From Streptomyces taklimakanensis (GTDB lineage: Bacteria > Actinomycetota > Actinomycetes > Streptomycetales > Streptomycetaceae), in contig NZ_WIXO01000001.1 of assembly GCF_009709575.1 (NCBI RefSeq), positions 2,730,001-2,794,000 of the forward strand: a stretch of 64,000 nucleotides of DNA, read 5' to 3'. This document shows positions 1 to 8,668 of the stretch, piece after piece (the stretch's first letter is position 1; the number at the start of each line of letters is the position of its first letter). The notes beneath the pieces were generated by a model. The model had not been told where the DNA came from and made no database searches. It saw nothing but the letters and a program-made list of their open reading frames with translations. Both the position numbers and the translations under genes were made by a program.

Positions 1-31
1 GGTAGCACGGGTTCGAATCCCGTTGGGGGCA
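1..31 (+). tRNA. tRNA 3' end, probably tRNA-Glu (cut by the window edge)
   Basis: Only the variable region, T arm (stem acggg/cccgt around loop TTCGAAT) and 3' acceptor strand (TGGGGGC plus discriminator A) are inside the window, so the anticodon cannot be read. The acceptor predicts a 5' strand GCCCCCA or similar, which fits the tRNA-Glu usually found before tRNA-Asp and tRNA-Phe in Streptomyces. The Glu identity is inference. Confidence 0.75.
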
Positions 32-69
32 CGCACCACCCTGTGCGAGACTAGTGCTCGTACACTCCA

Positions 70-144
70 GGTCCTGTGGAGCAGTTTGGAGTGCTCGCCA
101 CCCTGTCAAGGTGGAGGCCGCGGGTTCAAATCCCGTCAGGACCG
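70..144 (+). tRNA. tRNA-Asp (GTC), copy 1
   Basis: A 75-nt cloverleaf with acceptor GGTCCTG/CAGGACC, anticodon stem CCACC/GGTGG and loop CTGTCAA, giving anticodon GTC. The T loop is TTCAAAT. It lies 4 nt before tRNA-Phe and is probably part of one transcript with the preceding tRNA. An identical copy lies at 5726-5800. Confidence 0.98.
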
Positions 145-148
145 CTGC

Positions 149-222
149 GGCTGGGTAGCTCAGTTGGTACGAGCGTCCGCCTGAAAAGCGGAAGGTCGCC
201 GGTTCGACCCCGGCCCCAGCCA
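149..222 (+). tRNA. tRNA-Phe (GAA)
   Basis: Acceptor GGCTGGG/CCCAGCC with discriminator A, anticodon stem TCCGC/GCGGA and loop CTGAAAA, giving anticodon GAA. T arm is CGCCGG-TTCGACC-type. It is the last tRNA of the cluster and a strong hairpin follows 5 nt later. Confidence 0.97.
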
Positions 223-227
223 CCGCA

Positions 228-270
228 GGTGAGAGGCCCGATCCGAGTTCCTCGGATCGGGCCTCTCACC
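228..270. terminator. Bidirectional terminator between the tRNA cluster and the membrane-protein gene
   Basis: A perfect 20-bp stem (228-247 with 251-270) closes a 3-nt loop TTC. It sits between two convergent transcripts, the tRNA cluster on the plus strand and the gene ending at 353 on the minus strand, and could end both. Confidence 0.9.
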
Positions 271-352
271 GTCTCCGCGCCTTTCCGTACGCCATCGGGT
301 CCGGGCGCGCCCTCCGTCTCGTGCCCGTGGTCTCGTGCCCGTGCCGGGCGCC

Positions 353-1471
353 TCACGCCCTCGCCGTCTCCCCCGCCGTGCGCCCGCCCGGGTGGCGGTG
401 GCGCCAGATCCAGAAGACGGCGCAGGAGCCCACCGCCCAGGCCGCCAGCACCAGGTAGGGCTGGACGTGCTGGTGGCCGGGGAAGTAGACGGCCGTGTGC
501 TGCGCGTTGACGGAGGCGCCCGGGGGGAGCCAGCGCCCCACCACCCCCAGGGGCGAGGGCAGCAGGGGCCAGGAGACGGCCCCGCCGGAGGAGGGGTTGC
601 CGATGAGGACCATCAGGCCCCAGGTGGGGAGCATGGCCCAGCGGCCGATCAGGGTCTGGAACATCGTGAAGACCATGCCCGAGGCGAACATGGTCAGGGA
701 CAGGATCATCCAGGAGTGGACGAAGGGGAAGTCGACCGCGTCCAGCCCCCAGTCCACGATCGCGGTGATGAAGAAGCCGCCGAGCAGGGAGTACGCGGCC
801 GTGAAGGCGATCCGCTCGGGTGGGTTCAGGGCGCGGGCGTTGACGCTGAGCTGGATGGCGCCGATGAAGCCGGTCACCACCGCCGCGAGGGTGACGTAGA
901 ACAGGGCCAGGCCGCGCGGATCGCCCGGGTCCAGGGGTTTGACGTCCCGCACCTCCACCGGCAGCCCGGTCCGCTCGCCCACCGTGCGGGCGGCCTGGGT
1001 CAGCAGTTCGGCGACGGAGGCTCCGGAGGCGCCGGAGACCTCCAGCACCGGCCGCTGCCGGTCCGGGTCTTCGGGGATGCGCAGCACGGCGAAGACCTCC
1101 TGGGCCTCCAGGGCCTCCTCGGCCGCCGCGTGGGTGGGGTACTCCCGCAGTTCCAGGGAGGAGCGCAGGTCCTCGCTCATGGCGTCGGCGAAGGCCTCCG
1201 CGCGTTCCTCCTGCCCGGCGACGTCGCCGACGACCGCGATCGGGACGCGGTGCGGGGTGGGGTCGGCCATGACGTACGTGTAGGAGCCCGCGAAGAGACC
1301 GGCCGAGACGGCGATGATCAACGACACCACGGCGGCGGGCAGGAACGGTGACCGCTTGAAGCGCGACCACCCCCCGGACGCGCCGGTGACGTCCTCCCCG
1401 TCACCCCGGGCATCATGAGAGCCGTGCGCGGCGCTCCGTCCGCTCGCGGAGGTGTGGCGCTGGTCGCTCAT
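353..1471 (-). CDS. YhgE/Pip-like integral membrane protein, ABC-2-type fold
   Basis: A 372-residue membrane protein of unknown function. After a hydrophilic N-terminus (about 40 residues) comes one transmembrane segment near residues 46-66. An extracytoplasmic domain of about 120 residues follows, then five or so membrane helices from about residue 190 to the end. This layout (one helix, outside domain, helix block) is that of YhgE/Pip and ABC-2-permease-like proteins. No ATPase gene is adjacent, so it may act alone or with a distant partner. The ATG has an upstream AGGGTGG. It is divergent from hrpA. Family placement is by topology, not by a diagnostic motif. Confidence 0.75.
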   Translation of the reverse strand: MSDQRHTSASGRSAAHGSHDARGDGEDVTGASGGWSRFKRSPFLPAAVVSLIIAVSAGLFAGSYTYVMADPTPHRVPIAVVGDVAGQEERAEAFADAMSEDLRSSLELREYPTHAAAEEALEAQEVFAVLRIPEDPDRQRPVLEVSGASGASVAELLTQAARTVGERTGLPVEVRDVKPLDPGDPRGLALFYVTLAAVVTGFIGAIQLSVNARALNPPERIAFTAAYSLLGGFFITAIVDWGLDAVDFPFVHSWMILSLTMFASGMVFTMFQTLIGRWAMLPTWGLMVLIGNPSSGGAVSWPLLPSPLGVVGRWLPPGASVNAQHTAVYFPGHQHVQPYLVLAAWAVGSCAVFWIWRHRHPGGRTAGETARA

Positions 1472-1587
1472 GGGCCCACCCTAAACAGTCATTCCACCCA
1501 TAAGACGCATGTCGGCCGTGGGTTCCGTGCGAGTCCCGGCGAATTGATTCGCCCGGCGCTCGGCACGGGTGCGATCCTGGAGACCGT

Positions 1588-4500
1588 ATGTCCACTCTGT
1601 CTTCCCCCACCCTCCCCGCCATCCTGGAGCGGCTGCCCGAGCTGACGCTGCGCGACCAGCAGCGCCTGGGCCGCCGCCTGGAGGGCACCCGCCGCATCCG
1701 CAAGCCCGAGGCCCGGCAGGCGGTGCTCGCCGAGATCGCCGCCGAGGTGGAGCGGGCCGAGCTGCGCGTGGCCGCCCGGCGGGACGCCGTGCCCGCGATC
1801 GACTACCCCGAGCAGCTCCCCGTCAGCCAGAAGAAGGACGAGATCCTGGCGGCGGTGCGGGACCACCAAGTGGTGATCGTCGCCGGCGAGACGGGTTCCG
1901 GGAAGACCACCCAGCTCCCCAAGATCTGCCTGGAGCTCGGACGCGGGGTGAAGGGCCTGATCGGCCACACCCAGCCGCGCCGGATCGCGGCCCGCACCGT
2001 GGCCGAGCGCGTCGCCGAGGAGCTGCGCACCCCGCTGGGCGAGGCGGTGGGCTGGAAGGTGCGCTTCACCGACCAGGTGGGCGACGACACCCTGGTCAAG
2101 CTGATGACGGACGGCATCCTGCTGGCGGAGATCCAGCACGACCGCGAGCTGCGCCAGTACGACACGATCATCATCGACGAGGCGCACGAGCGCAGCCTCA
2201 ACATCGACTTCCTGCTCGGCTACCTCGCCCGGCTGCTGCCGCGCCGCCCGGACCTGAAGGTCGTGATCACCTCCGCGACCATCGACCCCGAGCGTTTCTC
2301 CCGTCACTTCGGCGACGCGCCGATCGTCGAGGTGTCCGGTCGCACCTATCCGGTGGAGGTCCGCTACCGGCCGCTGCTGGAGGAGGAGAGCGACAACCCC
2401 GACCGCGACCAGGTCACCGCGATCTGCGACGCCGTCGACGAGCTCCAGGCCGAGGGGCCGGGCGACATCCTGGTCTTCCTCTCCGGCGAACGGGAGATCC
2501 GGGACACCGCCGACGCGCTGAACAAGAAGAACCTCCGCTCCACGGAGGTGCTGCCGCTGTACGCGCGGTTGTCGCACGCCGAGCAGCACCGCGTCTTCCA
2601 ACGGCACGCCGGGCGGCGGATCGTGTTGGCCACCAACGTGGCCGAGACGTCGCTGACCGTCCCCGGCATCAAGTACGTCATCGACACCGGCGCCGCCCGC
2701 ATCTCCCGCTACAGCCACCGCACCAAGGTCCAGCGACTGCCCATCGAGCCGATCTCGCAGGCCAGCGCCAACCAGCGCAAGGGGCGTTGCGGCCGTACCT
2801 CGGACGGCATCTGCATCCGGCTGTACTCCGAGGAGGACTTCCTCTCCCGGCCGGAGTTCACCGACCCGGAGATCCTGCGGACGAACCTGGCGTCCGTGAT
2901 CCTCCAGATGACCGCGGCCGGGCTGGGCGACATCGAGCGCTTCCCCTTCATCGACCCGCCGGACCACCGCAGCATCAAGGCCGGTGTGCAACTGCTGGAG
3001 GAGTTGGGCGCCCTCGACCCGCAGCAGAAGGACCCGCGCAAGCGGCTGACGGAGACGGGCCGGAAGCTGGCGCGGTTCCCGGTGGACCCGCGGCTGGCCC
3101 GGATGGTGTTGGAGGCCGACCGCAACGGCTGTGTCCGCGAGGTCATGGTGATCGCCGCGGCCCTGTCCATCCAGGACCCGCGCGAGCGCCCCGCCGACAA
3201 GCAGCAGCAGGCCGACCAGCAGCACGCCCGCTTCAGGGACGAGGGCAGCGACTTCCTCACCCTGCTCAACCTGTGGACGTACGTGCGGGAGCGGCAGAAG
3301 GAGCTGTCCTCCTCGGCCTTCCGCCGCGCGTGCAAGACGGAGTTCCTCAACTACCTGCGCATACGCGAGTGGCAGGACATCTACGTCCAGCTGCGGCAGG
3401 TGGCGAAGTCCATGGGCATCCACCTGAACGACCGGGAGGCGGACCCGGACCGCGTCCACCAGTCGTTGCTGGCCGGACTGCTGTCGCACATCGGGCTCAA
3501 GGACACCGGGGGGGAGAGCGGACGGAACACCGCGGGGGAGAGCGGGCGGAGCGCCGCGAAGGGCAACGAGTACCTGGGCGCGCGCAGCGCCAAGTTCGCC
3601 GTCTTCCCCGGCTCCGCCCTGTTCAAGAAGCCGCCGCGCTGGATCATGTCGGCCGAGCTGGTGGAGACCTCGCGGTTGTGGGCGCGGGTCAACGCGAAGA
3701 TCGATCCCGACTGGATCGAGCCGCTCGCCCAGCACCTGGTCAAGCGCACCTACAGCGAGCCGCACTGGGAGCAGAAGCAGGCGGCGGTGATGGCGTACGA
3801 GAAGGTGACGCTCTACGGCATCCCGATCGTCGCGCAGCGCAAGGTGAACTACGGGCGCATCGACCCGGAGACCTGCCGCGAACTGTTCATCCGCAACGCG
3901 CTGGTGGAGGGCGACTGGCGCACCCACCACCAGTTCTTCCACGAGAACCGCAAACTGCTCGGCGAGGTCGAGGAGCTGGAGCACCGGGCCCGTCGGCGCG
4001 ACATCCTCGTCGACGACGAGACGCTGTTCGACTTCTACGACCAACGCGTCCCGGACCACGTGGTCTCCGGGGCGCACTTCGACTCCTGGTGGAAGAAGAA
4101 GCGCCGCGAGGAGCCGGACCTCCTCAACTTCGAGAAGTCCATGCTCATCAACGAGCGGGCCGAGGAGGTCACCGAGGCCGACTACCCCGACACCTGGCAC
4201 CAGGGGAAGCTGAAGTTCCGGGTGACGTACCAGTTCGAGCCGGGGGCCGACGCCGACGGCGTGACCGTCCACGTCCCCCTCCAGGTGCTCAACCAGGTCT
4301 CCGCCGAGGCGTTCGACTGGCAGATCCCGGGCCTGCGCGAGGACCTGGTCACCGAGCTGATCCGCTCCCTGCCCAAGGCGATCCGCCGCAGCTACGTGCC
4401 CGCGCCGAACTTCGCGCGGCGCTTCCTGGACACGGTCGGCGAGGGCGGCCGGGTGCCGGACGAGGTGCTGCGGCAGCCGCTGACGACCGTGCTGGCCCGT

Positions 4501-5634
4501 GAGCTGACGCGGATGGTGGGCGTGCGGGTGGCGCCGGAGGACTTCGATCCGGGCAAGGTGCCCGACCACCTGAAGATCACCTTCCGGGTGGTGGACGAGC
4601 GACGCCGCAAGGTGCCGGGGAAGTCCGAGAGCAAGGACCTGGAGGAGCTGCGCATCGCCCTGCGGTCCCGTACCCGGGCCGCCCTGTCCAAGGCGTTCGA
4701 GTCCGCCCGTGGCGGCGGTGACGGGGACGAGGCCGGCGGGGACGGGAACCTGCGGCAGCGCACGGGGCTGACGTCCTGGACGATCGGCACCCTGCCGCGC
4801 ACCTTCGAGACACGGCGGGCCGGCCAGCCGGTCAAGGCGTACCCGGCGCTGGTGGACGACGGCGACTCGGTGTCCGTCAAGCTCTTCGACACCGAGGACG
4901 AGCAGCGGCAGGCGATGTGGCGCGGCACCCGTCGCCTCGTCCTGCTGAACCTGCCCTCCGATCCCGCCAAGTTCGCCCTGGGCACGTTGGGCAACCAGGC
5001 CAAGCTCGCCCTCTCCAGCTCTCCGCACGGCAGCGTGCGGGCGCTGTTCGACGACTGCGTGGCGGCCGCCGCCGACCGGCTGATCGCGGCGCACGGCGGC
5101 CCGGCGTGGGATGAGGAGGGCTTCCGCAAGCTCTTCGACGCGGTACGCGCCGACATCACGGACGCGACGCTGAACACCGTCGGACACGTCCGGGAGGTGC
5201 TCGCCGCCTGGCAGGCGTGCGAGCGACGGTTGAAGTCGCCCCAACTGGCGGGCAGTCCGACGCTCGCGCCGAGCCTGGCGGACGTGCGGGAGCAGTTGTC
5301 GGAGCTGATCCGTCCGGGGTTCGTGACCGCTCACGGCGCCCGGCGCCTGCCGGACCTGCTGCGCTACCTGACGGCCGTGGACCGCCGCCTCCAGCAGCTC
5401 CCCACCAACGTCGAGCGGGACCGGGCCCGGATGGCGAAGGTGAAGGAGATGCGGGACGAGTACGAGTGGCTGCTGGAGCAGTTCCCGCCGGGACGGCCGG
5501 TGCCGCGCGAGGCGAGGGAGATCCGTTGGATGATCGAGGAGTTGCGGGTCAGCTACTTCGCGCACGCCCTGGGCACCGCGTACCCGGTCTCGGACAAGCG
5601 GATCGTGAAGGCGGTGGACGCCGCGGTTCCGTGA
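1588..5634 (+). CDS. hrpA: ATP-dependent RNA helicase HrpA (DEAH box)
   Basis: A 1348-residue DEAH-box RNA helicase, of the usual length for bacterial HrpA. Walker A GETGSGKTT is at residues 100-108 and the DEAH box at 197-200. The SAT motif and the helicase C-domain with the QRKGRCGR motif follow. The long C-terminal half holds the HA2/OB-fold region and the DUF3418-type domain seen in HrpA. It probably remodels RNA or stalled ribosomes; the family role is known, the substrate here is not. The ATG at 1588 has an upstream GGAG. The gene is bracketed by two identical tRNA-Asp genes (70-144 and 5726-5800). Confidence 0.97.
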   Translation: MSTLSSPTLPAILERLPELTLRDQQRLGRRLEGTRRIRKPEARQAVLAEIAAEVERAELRVAARRDAVPAIDYPEQLPVSQKKDEILAAVRDHQVVIVAGETGSGKTTQLPKICLELGRGVKGLIGHTQPRRIAARTVAERVAEELRTPLGEAVGWKVRFTDQVGDDTLVKLMTDGILLAEIQHDRELRQYDTIIIDEAHERSLNIDFLLGYLARLLPRRPDLKVVITSATIDPERFSRHFGDAPIVEVSGRTYPVEVRYRPLLEEESDNPDRDQVTAICDAVDELQAEGPGDILVFLSGEREIRDTADALNKKNLRSTEVLPLYARLSHAEQHRVFQRHAGRRIVLATNVAETSLTVPGIKYVIDTGAARISRYSHRTKVQRLPIEPISQASANQRKGRCGRTSDGICIRLYSEEDFLSRPEFTDPEILRTNLASVILQMTAAGLGDIERFPFIDPPDHRSIKAGVQLLEELGALDPQQKDPRKRLTETGRKLARFPVDPRLARMVLEADRNGCVREVMVIAAALSIQDPRERPADKQQQADQQHARFRDEGSDFLTLLNLWTYVRERQKELSSSAFRRACKTEFLNYLRIREWQDIYVQLRQVAKSMGIHLNDREADPDRVHQSLLAGLLSHIGLKDTGGESGRNTAGESGRSAAKGNEYLGARSAKFAVFPGSALFKKPPRWIMSAELVETSRLWARVNAKIDPDWIEPLAQHLVKRTYSEPHWEQKQAAVMAYEKVTLYGIPIVAQRKVNYGRIDPETCRELFIRNALVEGDWRTHHQFFHENRKLLGEVEELEHRARRRDILVDDETLFDFYDQRVPDHVVSGAHFDSWWKKKRREEPDLLNFEKSMLINERAEEVTEADYPDTWHQGKLKFRVTYQFEPGADADGVTVHVPLQVLNQVSAEAFDWQIPGLREDLVTELIRSLPKAIRRSYVPAPNFARRFLDTVGEGGRVPDEVLRQPLTTVLARELTRMVGVRVAPEDFDPGKVPDHLKITFRVVDERRRKVPGKSESKDLEELRIALRSRTRAALSKAFESARGGGDGDEAGGDGNLRQRTGLTSWTIGTLPRTFETRRAGQPVKAYPALVDDGDSVSVKLFDTEDEQRQAMWRGTRRLVLLNLPSDPAKFALGTLGNQAKLALSSSPHGSVRALFDDCVAAAADRLIAAHGGPAWDEEGFRKLFDAVRADITDATLNTVGHVREVLAAWQACERRLKSPQLAGSPTLAPSLADVREQLSELIRPGFVTAHGARRLPDLLRYLTAVDRRLQQLPTNVERDRARMAKVKEMRDEYEWLLEQFPPGRPVPREAREIRWMIEELRVSYFAHALGTAYPVSDKRIVKAVDAAVP

Positions 5635-5656
5635 CGGCCCGGACACCGAGGGTGAG

Positions 5657-5687
5657 TTCGCCTTGCACCGGTGAGCTGCTGTAGAGT
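5657..5687 (+). promoter_or_regulatory. Probable promoter of tRNA-Asp copy 2
   Basis: A good -10 hexamer TAGAGT lies at 5682-5687, about 39 nt before the tRNA. The -35 is unclear: TTCGCC (5657-5662, 19-nt spacer) or TTGCAC (5663-5668, 13-nt spacer) are both poorly spaced. The same TAGAGT box precedes tRNA-Gly(TCC) at 18719. Confidence 0.45.
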
Positions 5688-5725
5688 CCTTCTCGCGGCT
5701 CGGGAAGTCCCGAGAAGCGACTCCA

Positions 5726-5800
5726 GGTCCTGTGGAGCAGTTTGGAGTGCTCGCCACCCTGTCAAGGTGGAGGCCGCGGGTTCAAATCCCGTCAGGACCG
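5726..5800 (+). tRNA. tRNA-Asp (GTC), copy 2
   Basis: Identical over all 75 nt to the copy at 70-144, with anticodon GTC. The identity also covers ACTCCA just upstream and one base downstream. It stands alone, with its own promoter-like box upstream and its own terminator downstream. Confidence 0.98.
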
Positions 5801-5805
5801 CAGTA

Positions 5806-5842
5806 CCGATGGCCCGGATCCCTCGTGGATCCGGGCCATCGG
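5806..5842 (+). terminator. Terminator of tRNA-Asp copy 2
   Basis: A perfect 16-bp stem (CCGATGGCCCGGATCC, 5806-5821, with 5827-5842) around a 5-nt loop, starting 5 nt after the tRNA. Confidence 0.88.
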
Positions 5843-5961
5843 CCGTTCTCCGCCCCGCGCCCTCCCCTTCTCGCGCCGCCCCGCCGTCCGATTCGGCCGA
5901 CGGGCCGTCTTGACGGCCCCTCACATCGCCGGTACCCCTGTGCCACAGGGAGGTGGGCGCC

Positions 5962-6249
5962 ATGCCGACTACTCCGAAGGGGCCACGGCACGAGACGCGG
6001 GCTCTGCTGAGGGCCCATCTGTCCGCCGCCACGCGCTACGGCCACGTCACCCGTCACTGCCCGATCTGCCACCGGCTGCAGCGGCTGGCCATGGAGGCGG
6101 GGGACGAACTCCGCCCCGGCCCGCGTCCGGTCGTGTCCACGGGCGTCAACGAGCCTCCGGGGCCCGGGAGTCCGTCCGATTCCCCCGCCGCCCCCTCCAC
6201 CGTCGCCCTCTCCGCCGCACCGTGTCCGGAGCCGCGAGCAGGGGCGTAG
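5962..6249 (+). CDS. Small conserved actinobacterial protein (possibly DUF6274)
   Basis: A 95-residue protein of unknown function. The N-terminal half is basic and ordered (RHETRALLRAHL, then RHCPICHRL with a CxxC pair near residue 35). The C-terminal half is Pro/Ser/Gly-rich and looks disordered. The ATG at 5962 is preferred over a GTG at 5953 because GGGAGG at 5948-5953 is 8 nt before it. A single CxxC could bind metal only as a dimer or together with the adjacent His residues. The match to DUF6274 is from memory and tentative. Confidence 0.75.
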   Translation: MPTTPKGPRHETRALLRAHLSAATRYGHVTRHCPICHRLQRLAMEAGDELRPGPRPVVSTGVNEPPGPGSPSDSPAAPSTVALSAAPCPEPRAGA

Positions 6250-6645
6250 GGAGGGGCCCGGAAGCGGCCCGTGCCGCCGGGGAGCGGCCCGTGGGCTCGG
6301 ACGCGTCCCTCCTTGGACGGGGAGCGCCCCGGAGGGGAGGACCGGTGGCGAGGGCCGGCGTGCGCCCTCCGTCCGTACCGAGCGCACCGTGGGGCCGGTG
6401 TGCACCCGTTCTCCCCATTACCGTACGGTACTTGAGACGGGCAAGGGTTGCGCCATGTGACGGGAGTCACCGAATCGGTTGACCGTGAGGGGGAATTCAC
6501 CCCCTTCTCACATCGGGCAAATTTAATATGTGCAATTTTACAGGGCGGTTGGCGCCCGTGTCGCCCTTCCGACACCTCCGGGCCGGCCCCCCTGGCGGGC
6601 CCCGCCACCCCTCCCCGAAGCCCCGTGGGACCTGGAGGAACACCA
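6250..6645. other. Intergenic region with a short AT-rich patch
   Basis: No convincing gene is visible. An unusually AT-rich patch at about 6515-6545 contains TAATAT (6534-6539), which could be a -10 element, but no matched -35 is seen. A GGGGGAATTCACCCCC palindrome lies just before it. The function is unknown. Confidence 0.5.
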
Positions 6646-6688
6646 AGGGCTCGTGGCTCGGAACCATTGATTCCGGGCCACGAGCCCT
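6646..6688. terminator. Strong hairpin downstream of bldC
   Basis: An 18-bp stem with one G-T pair (6646-6663 with 6671-6688) around a 7-nt loop. It lies about 185 nt past the bldC stop and could be a second terminator for bldC or insulate the gene ending at 6249. Confidence 0.6.
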
Positions 6689-6739
6689 CGCTGCTCGCGG
6701 TGTTCACCGCGCCCTCGGCGCCCCCGAGAGAAACACACA

Positions 6740-6773
6740 GATCGCGCCGGGCCCGGCGGAGCCCAGCGCGATC
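6740..6773 (-). terminator. Probable terminator of bldC
   Basis: The outer stem GATCGCGC/GCGCGATC and an inner 4-bp stem are followed, on the minus strand, by the T-rich run TGTGTGTTTC. It lies 100 nt after the bldC stop codon, in the right orientation. Confidence 0.75.
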
Positions 6774-6872
6774 AACGCTCAGGCCGCGTGGGGGACACCG
6801 GCCTGACACGTGGTGCCGATTCGGACACTGGAAGAGATGGGGGTCCCTCTATGTCCGATTCATGGGGGTTGT

Positions 6873-7079
6873 TCAACCCTCGCTGCGCTGCTGCGGGATA
6901 CCCGCCAACAGAGCGCGCACCTCCGCCTCGCGATAGCGACGGTGCCCACCGAGCGTGCGGATGGACGTGAGCTTGCCGGCCTTGGCCCAGCGCGTGACCG
7001 TCTTCGGGTCCACGCGGAACATGGTGGCAACCTCAGCCGGGGTCAGCAGCGGCTCGGCATCAGGGGTGCGAGCGGTCAT
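6873..7079 (-). CDS. bldC: Developmental regulator BldC (MerR-like)
   Basis: A 68-residue protein made of a single MerR-type winged helix-turn-helix, with no effector or dimerisation domain. The helix-turn-helix reads LTPAEVATMFRVDPKTVTRW and the wing GGHRRYRE. BldC controls the timing of the switch from vegetative growth to sporulation in Streptomyces and binds DNA as head-to-tail oligomers on direct repeats (established for the family). The ATG at 7079 is preceded on its strand by AGGAGG. An upstream in-frame extension to 7145 lacks a ribosome site. It is a single gene with a long upstream region (7080-7600). Confidence 0.97.
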   Translation of the reverse strand: MTARTPDAEPLLTPAEVATMFRVDPKTVTRWAKAGKLTSIRTLGGHRRYREAEVRALLAGIPQQRSEG

Positions 7080-7600
7080 GAGCGGCCTCCTCGGGAGAAC
7101 CGAACCATCACGGTTCTTTCCTCTAAATTCTGCACCTTGACCCACGTTGCCCGAAATGGCGGTCGCGGGTCGAGTCGGTTATAGGACGAACGGCTTGTCC
7201 TCGGCACTACAACTACACCATCTGTCCAGCCACGTCGGCCAAACCGACGGAATTGCCCTCTCAGGTGTCCAACCTCGACGGAAGCCGATGGACCGTGTCA
7301 TAACGGACGGTCACACCATCGTGACGATCGGTTACAACGTGAGCAGAACGCTCCGCCCCCCGAAGAGAAGCGCAATACCGATGGATCCGGCCTTAGTTGG
7401 ACGGATGAAGCCCCCTCCGGACTCCTTGTCCTATTTTGACACGAGAGATGCCCTTGGAGGCAAGACCCGGGTAAGTGCCTTCCATCACGCTTGGGTCGAA
7501 AGCCCGGAACGAGTGGATCGACAAGCCCCCCGTCGCACGCTCCCCGCGCACCGCGCCCGGCCCACTGCCCGACCGACGCCCCGCGCGGGCCTCGACCGGT
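7080..7600. other. Long upstream region of bldC
   Basis: About 520 nt without a credible gene, less GC-rich than its surroundings. It must hold the bldC promoter(s). A discontinuous dyad is listed separately at 7301-7334. No clear -35/-10 pair could be assigned by eye. Confidence 0.5.
7301..7334. promoter_or_regulatory. Discontinuous dyad upstream of bldC
   Basis: The pattern is TAAC-N5-GTCA-N8-TGAC-N5-GTTA. It is symmetric in spacing about its centre and lies 222-255 nt upstream of the bldC start. It looks like a binding site for a symmetric dimer or tetramer. The regulator is unknown. Confidence 0.4.
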
Positions 7601-8464
7601 TCAACTGGCCAGCCCCCGCTGCCGCACCGCCCGCCAGCGCTCGGTCAGCCGCTCGTACACGGCGCCGGCACGCTCACCGTCACCCTCCCGAAGGGCCGCC
7701 AGGCCCTCGGCCGTGTCTGCCGCGGAGTGGTCGCCTGCGAGCCGGTCCTCGGAAAGGGTATACACCAGTCCGCCGTAGTCCAGCTCCACCAGCGAACGGG
7801 GGTGGAACTCCTCCAGCCAGCGCCCCACGTCCACCAGGCCGTCGACCAGCGGACTGTCCTCCAGCTCCTCGCGCAGCACCCGCAGGCCGCGGGCCACCCG
7901 CCGCCGCGCCTGCACCATGGGAGTGCGGTAGCGCAGCACCGGCGACTCCCCCGCCCCACCGCCGGCGCCACCGCCCGAGCCCTTGCCGTACTCGCGCTCC
8001 TCGTCCGAGAAGAGCACGAACCAGCGGACCGGGACGTGCCAGGTGGCCGTGCGGATCCACGGCCGGGCGTCCGGGTTCCGCTCCCGCCAGCGGTCGTAAT
8101 CCGCCATCGCCTCACGCCGCACCACCGGCGGTACCGCGGCGTCCAGGACCGACGCCGGCAGCTCGTCCCCGAGCGCTGCCAGGGCCTGCCAACCGCGCAG
8201 CCGGGTCCGCCACGGACAGACGCACAGCACCCCGTCCACCTCGGTCACGAAGGCGTCCGTGCTCTCGCGCACCGGCACCACCACCGGCGGCGTCGGCACC
8301 AGGTCGACCAGGGAGCGGCGCAGCTCGTCCTGGGCTCCGGGCAGGCGGTCGCGGCGGGCGTAGTCGGCCCAGTACGAGCGCTCCGGCTCGGGGAAGGCGG
8401 CCAGCGGCTCGTAGACCCGCAGGTAGGAGGCGTACGGGACGGCCGCGGGTGTGGTGGGGGCCAA
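7601..8464 (-). CDS. Conserved hypothetical protein next to vdh
   Basis: A 287-residue soluble protein that I do not recognise. It begins with a conserved-looking stretch ([20 protein letters not shown]) and has a Trp-rich central part. No membrane segment, signal peptide or catalytic motif is visible. A TTG at 8464 is chosen as start because GGGAGGAAG lies 6 nt before it on the minus strand. Upstream in-frame codons would run into the vdh promoter region. It is divergent from vdh, with which it probably shares a 200-nt control region. Confidence 0.8.
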   Translation of the reverse strand: MAPTTPAAVPYASYLRVYEPLAAFPEPERSYWADYARRDRLPGAQDELRRSLVDLVPTPPVVVPVRESTDAFVTEVDGVLCVCPWRTRLRGWQALAALGDELPASVLDAAVPPVVRREAMADYDRWRERNPDARPWIRTATWHVPVRWFVLFSDEEREYGKGSGGGAGGGAGESPVLRYRTPMVQARRRVARGLRVLREELEDSPLVDGLVDVGRWLEEFHPRSLVELDYGGLVYTLSEDRLAGDHSAADTAEGLAALREGDGERAGAVYERLTERWRAVRQRGLAS

Positions 8465-8668
8465 GGGATCTTCCTCCCGGAGCGGCTCTGGCCAGGGGGC
8501 GGACAACGGCAGTTCAATACCCCGATCGTGGCACCGCAACTGCAGGACGGTACTCCCGGGGGCCGCCAAGCCGTACCCTCGTGCCAACCGGCCCACCCCA
8601 CCCTTGTTCCGCCACAAGCGGGAGGATGGTGGGAGGGCATCCTTCCGCGACATACAGGAGTCACCACC

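Noticed and set aside
126..1370. Minus-strand frame of 414 codons over the YhgE-like gene and tRNAs
   Set aside because: It runs through tRNA-Phe, part of tRNA-Asp and a terminator, and its product is low-complexity Arg/Gly/Pro.
1489..5757. Very long minus-strand open frame (about 1400 codons) opposite hrpA
   Set aside because: It is the mirror of a GC-rich gene: composition is Arg/Gly/Leu/His-biased, there is no family motif, and hrpA on the plus strand is unambiguous.
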